From an uncultured Pseudomonadota bacterium (GTDB lineage Bacteria > Pseudomonadota > Gammaproteobacteria > Burkholderiales > Nitrosomonadaceae): a stretch of 7,049 nucleotides of DNA. Positions 4,973 to 7,049 of this stretch are shown here, one piece after another; position 1 is the first letter of the stretch; each line of letters begins with the position of its first letter. The position numbers and the translations under genes were made by a program. Location of the stretch: positions 1 through 7,049 of the forward strand of contig CAJBQQ010000008.1 in the NCBI GenBank assembly GCA_903957805.1, given 5' to 3'. The notes under the pieces are model-generated. The model did not search any database, was not told the origin of the DNA, and saw only the letters and a program-made list of their open reading frames with translations.

Positions 4973-6877
4973 TTGAACAATCTTATTAAAAACATGGCCA
5001 TCTGGCTAGTGATCGCGCTGGTGCTGATGACTGTGTTCAACCAGTTCAGCACGCGCCAAACAACAACTCAGTCGACGATGGAATATTCTCAATTCATCGA
5101 TGAAGTGAAGCAGGGAAGAATCGACAAGGTGACCATTGAGGGGCGTACCCTAAAGGGCACAAAGGCCGATGGAAGGCGCTTTACCACCTACACTCCTTCT
5201 GACCCTTGGATGGTAAGCGATCTACTCAAGGCTGGTGTCGTTGTCGATGCGAAGCCCGAGGAAGAGCCGTCGCTGCTGATGAACATATTCGTCTCTTGGT
5301 TCCCAATGTTATTGCTGATTGGTGTATGGATCTTCTTCATGCGCCAGATGCAAGGTGGTGGACGGAGTGGCGGCGCGTTCTCATTTGGAAAGAGTAAGGC
5401 CCGGATGCTGGATGAGAACACCAATACCGTGACCTTCGCCGACGTTGCCGGTTGCGAGGAGGCCAAAGAGGAAGTTTCTGAACTGGTCGACTTCCTGCGT
5501 GAGCCAACGAAATTTCAAAAGCTAGGTGGACGCATTCCTCGCGGAGTGCTGATGGTGGGTAATCCTGGTACAGGTAAGACTCTTTTAGCCCGTGCGATTG
5601 CAGGAGAGGCTAAGGTTCCGTTCTTCAGTATTTCCGGATCTGATTTTGTAGAGATGTTCGTTGGTGTAGGTGCTGCACGTGTACGCGACATGTTCGAACA
5701 AGCTAAGAAGCAGTCACCCTGCATCATCTTTATCGATGAAATTGATGCGGTTGGTCGTCAACGTGGTGCGGGGATGGGCGGGGGGAATGACGAACGGGAA
5801 CAGACTCTGAACCAGTTATTGGTTGAGATGGATGGGTTTGAGGCAGCCGTTGGCGTGATTGTGATCGCCGCTACCAACCGTCCAGATGTGCTTGACCCGG
5901 CATTGTTACGGCCGGGGCGTTTCGATCGGCAGGTGACGGTTCCGCTGCCGGATATACGTGGACGCGAGCAGATACTCAATGTACATATGCGCAAAGTCCC
6001 AATTGCGCCTGATGTGCGTTCAGAAATTCTTGCGCGTGGTACGCCAGGAATGTCAGGTGCAGATCTCGCTAACCTAGTAAATGAGGCGGCACTCTTTGCG
6101 GCACGCGGTAGTAAACGATTGGTGGACATGGAAGACTTTGAGCGCGCTAAGGATAAGATTTTTATGGGCGCCGAGAGACGGTCGATGGTGATGCCAGAGC
6201 GCGAGCGCCGCAATACGGCCTACCATGAGTCTGGTCACGCAGTGGTGGCTCAGCTTCTTCCAAAGGTTGACCGTGTTCATAAGGTTACGATCATTCCACG
6301 TGGACGGGCTCTAGGCGTGACAATGCAACTTCCGACCGAGGATCGTTACAGCATGGATCGAGAAGAGCTCTTACAGACGATTGCGGTACTGTTTGGGGGG
6401 CGTATTGCTGAAGAGGTATTCATGGGGCAGATGACGACTGGCGCGTCTAATGACTTTGAACGTGCAACCAAGATGGCTCGGAGCATGGTCACCCAGTGGG
6501 GCATGTCAGATTCTTTAGGGCCAATGGTCTACGGTGAGAATGAGGGGGAAGTCTTTCTTGGTCGGTCTGTCACAACTCATAAAAATGTGAGCGAAGCTAC
6601 CATGCAGCAGGTAGATGTAGAGATCCGCCGCATTATTGACCAGCAGTATACGTTGGCGCGTAAGTTGATTGAGGAGAATCGTGAAAAGATTGAGGCGATG
6701 ACCCAAGCATTGCTGGAGTGGGAGACCATAGATTCAGATCAGATCGGTGACATCATGGAGGGACGTGCCCCACGTCCGCCCAAGCCTTCTAAAGCGGTAC
6801 CGACATCTAAGGATGACGCCCCCCCAGCAGCACCAGCAACACCGACAGCAACTACGACACCAGCGCAGGAAGTGTAA
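4973..6877 (+). CDS. ftsH: ATP-dependent zinc metalloprotease FtsH
   Basis: Hexameric inner-membrane AAA+ protease that degrades misassembled membrane proteins and short-lived regulators. The product has 634 residues (E. coli 644-647). Order of parts: first membrane helix (about 8-25), periplasmic domain (26-100), second helix (about 101-123, SWFPMLLLIGVWIFF), Gly-rich linker, then the AAA+ module. Visible there are Walker A GNPGTGKT at 196-203, pore motif MFVGVGA with F229, Walker B IIFIDEID at 251-258, sensor-1 ATNRPD (N302), arginine fingers R313 and R316, and GTPGMSGADLAN from 356. The protease domain has zinc motif HESGH at 418-422 and third ligand D494 in TTGASNDFERAT. Residue 197 is Asn where most FtsH proteins have Pro (or Ser in some betaproteobacteria, from memory). 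The tail from about 596 is rich in Pro, Ala and Thr and ends in QEV. TTG is the start. It sits downstream of rlmE with its own possible promoter. Confidence 0.98.
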   Translation: MNNLIKNMAIWLVIALVLMTVFNQFSTRQTTTQSTMEYSQFIDEVKQGRIDKVTIEGRTLKGTKADGRRFTTYTPSDPWMVSDLLKAGVVVDAKPEEEPSLLMNIFVSWFPMLLLIGVWIFFMRQMQGGGRSGGAFSFGKSKARMLDENTNTVTFADVAGCEEAKEEVSELVDFLREPTKFQKLGGRIPRGVLMVGNPGTGKTLLARAIAGEAKVPFFSISGSDFVEMFVGVGAARVRDMFEQAKKQSPCIIFIDEIDAVGRQRGAGMGGGNDEREQTLNQLLVEMDGFEAAVGVIVIAATNRPDVLDPALLRPGRFDRQVTVPLPDIRGREQILNVHMRKVPIAPDVRSEILARGTPGMSGADLANLVNEAALFAARGSKRLVDMEDFERAKDKIFMGAERRSMVMPERERRNTAYHESGHAVVAQLLPKVDRVHKVTIIPRGRALGVTMQLPTEDRYSMDREELLQTIAVLFGGRIAEEVFMGQMTTGASNDFERATKMARSMVTQWGMSDSLGPMVYGENEGEVFLGRSVTTHKNVSEATMQQVDVEIRRIIDQQYTLARKLIEENREKIEAMTQALLEWETIDSDQIGDIMEGRAPRPPKPSKAVPTSKDDAPPAAPATPTATTTPAQEV

Positions 6878-6906
6878 GAATCGGCTACAGGTCGTCAGTA
6901 GGGAGC

Positions 6907-6947
6907 AAAAAACAATGCGAGCTTTAATGCTCGCATTGTTTATTTAA
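6907..6947 (+). terminator. Intrinsic terminator after ftsH
   Basis: A perfect 13-bp inverted repeat, AAACAATGCGAGC (6910-6922) and GCTCGCATTGTTT (6929-6941), encloses a 6-base loop (TTTAAT), and the descending arm runs into TTTATTTAA. It begins 33 bases after the ftsH stop. The six A at 6907-6912 give a T-run on the other strand, so it could work in both directions. It would end or strongly reduce transcription before folP. Confidence 0.85.
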
Positions 6948-6980
6948 GTCATAACTTCTTGTTCTTCAGTTCACACACTC
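6942..6980 (+). other. Short ftsH-folP spacer without recognisable signals
   Basis: Between the terminator and the presumed folP start lie 39 bases that are pyrimidine-rich (CTTCTTGTTCTTCAG). I see no convincing promoter pair and no purine-rich ribosome-binding site. If the terminator is efficient, a folP promoter must be here or overlap the hairpin; otherwise folP relies on read-through. Confidence 0.4.
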
Positions 6981-7049
6981 TTGTCTCTTCAGTGCGGTAA
7001 ATTTAGCCTTTCTCTACGGCGACCCATCATCATGGGGGTCGTTAATGTC
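6981..7049 (+). CDS. folP: Dihydropteroate synthase, N-terminal fragment (3' partial)
   Basis: Only 23 codons are visible. Read from TTG at 6981 they give (M)SLQCGKFSLSLRRPIIMGVVNV, which matches the start of dihydropteroate synthase, where the RPxxMGIxNVTPDSFSDGG signature begins. The enzyme joins p-aminobenzoate to dihydropterin pyrophosphate in folate synthesis and is the sulfonamide target. The frame is closed by TAA at 6945, and the only other start-like codon, ATG at 7032, lies within the conserved motif, so TTG 6981 is the best start. No Shine-Dalgarno precedes it. Position directly after ftsH agrees with the common ftsH-folP-glmM order. The rest lies outside the window. Confidence 0.87.
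   Translation, partial: MSLQCGKFSLSLRRPIIMGVVNV

Noticed and set aside
5758..6213. Minus-strand open frame of 151 codons opposite ftsH
   Set aside because: Low-complexity Arg/Ser-rich translation antisense to the conserved AAA+ domain; a shadow frame.
6747..6947. Plus-strand open frame of 66 codons overlapping the ftsH end
   Set aside because: It is a shifted reading of the repetitive ftsH tail giving Gln/His/Arg-rich sequence, and it ends inside the terminator; not a credible gene.
1..7049. Similar CCCATCATCAT strings near the start (13-23) and end (7023-7033) as a possible direct repeat or att pair
   Set aside because: Both fall in codons for unrelated conserved motifs (GPIII in CarB, RPIIM in FolP) and the match does not extend; coincidence of codon use.
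1..7049. Mobile element, CRISPR array, toxin-antitoxin or other accessory system
   Set aside because: All six genes are conserved housekeeping genes in expected order, intergenic gaps are at most 131 bases, and no repeats or recombinase-like frames were seen.

Overview
The window is a stretch of ordinary bacterial chromosome carrying conserved housekeeping genes, in the order carB (5' end cut off) > greA > < yhbY < > rlmE > ftsH > folP (only its first codons). The gene order and protein sequences point to a betaproteobacterium, possibly of the Nitrosomonadales/Nitrosomonas group. That call rests on remembered similarity, not a search. carB directly before greA is the usual betaproteobacterial arrangement, while the greA-yhbY-rlmE-ftsH-folP order is shared with gammaproteobacteria such as E. 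coli. No mobile element, CRISPR array, tRNA, rRNA or sign of horizontal transfer was seen.

Layout. Positions 1-3189 hold nearly all of the large subunit of carbamoyl-phosphate synthetase, lacking about 12 N-terminal residues. A 126-base spacer with a near-perfect 26-base inverted repeat and a weak promoter candidate leads to greA (3316-3792). greA converges on yhbY (3816-4166, minus strand) with only 23 bases between stop codons. Two stacked hairpins there serve as terminators, and the greA terminator with its T-run lies inside the yhbY coding sequence. yhbY and rlmE (4197-4841) diverge from a gap of only 30 bases. rlmE is followed by a 131-base spacer rich in small dyads, then ftsH (4973-6877), which starts at TTG behind a strong Shine-Dalgarno. 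A 13-bp perfect hairpin terminator follows ftsH, and folP begins at a probable TTG at 6981 and runs off the window.

How the genes relate. carB feeds arginine and pyrimidine synthesis. greA rescues stalled RNA polymerase. yhbY and rlmE both act on the large ribosomal subunit: an RNA-binding assembly factor and the 23S rRNA U2552 2'-O-methyltransferase. ftsH is the membrane AAA+ zinc protease for quality control. folP starts the folate branch. The set is a growth and translation housekeeping block rather than one pathway.

I found no candidate for a new biological system. The points worth a second look are small: terminators encoded inside yhbY, an unusual Walker A residue in FtsH (GNPGTGKT), similar AT-rich dyads upstream of rlmE and ftsH, the carB-greA inverted repeat, and weak or absent Shine-Dalgarno sequences at rlmE and folP.
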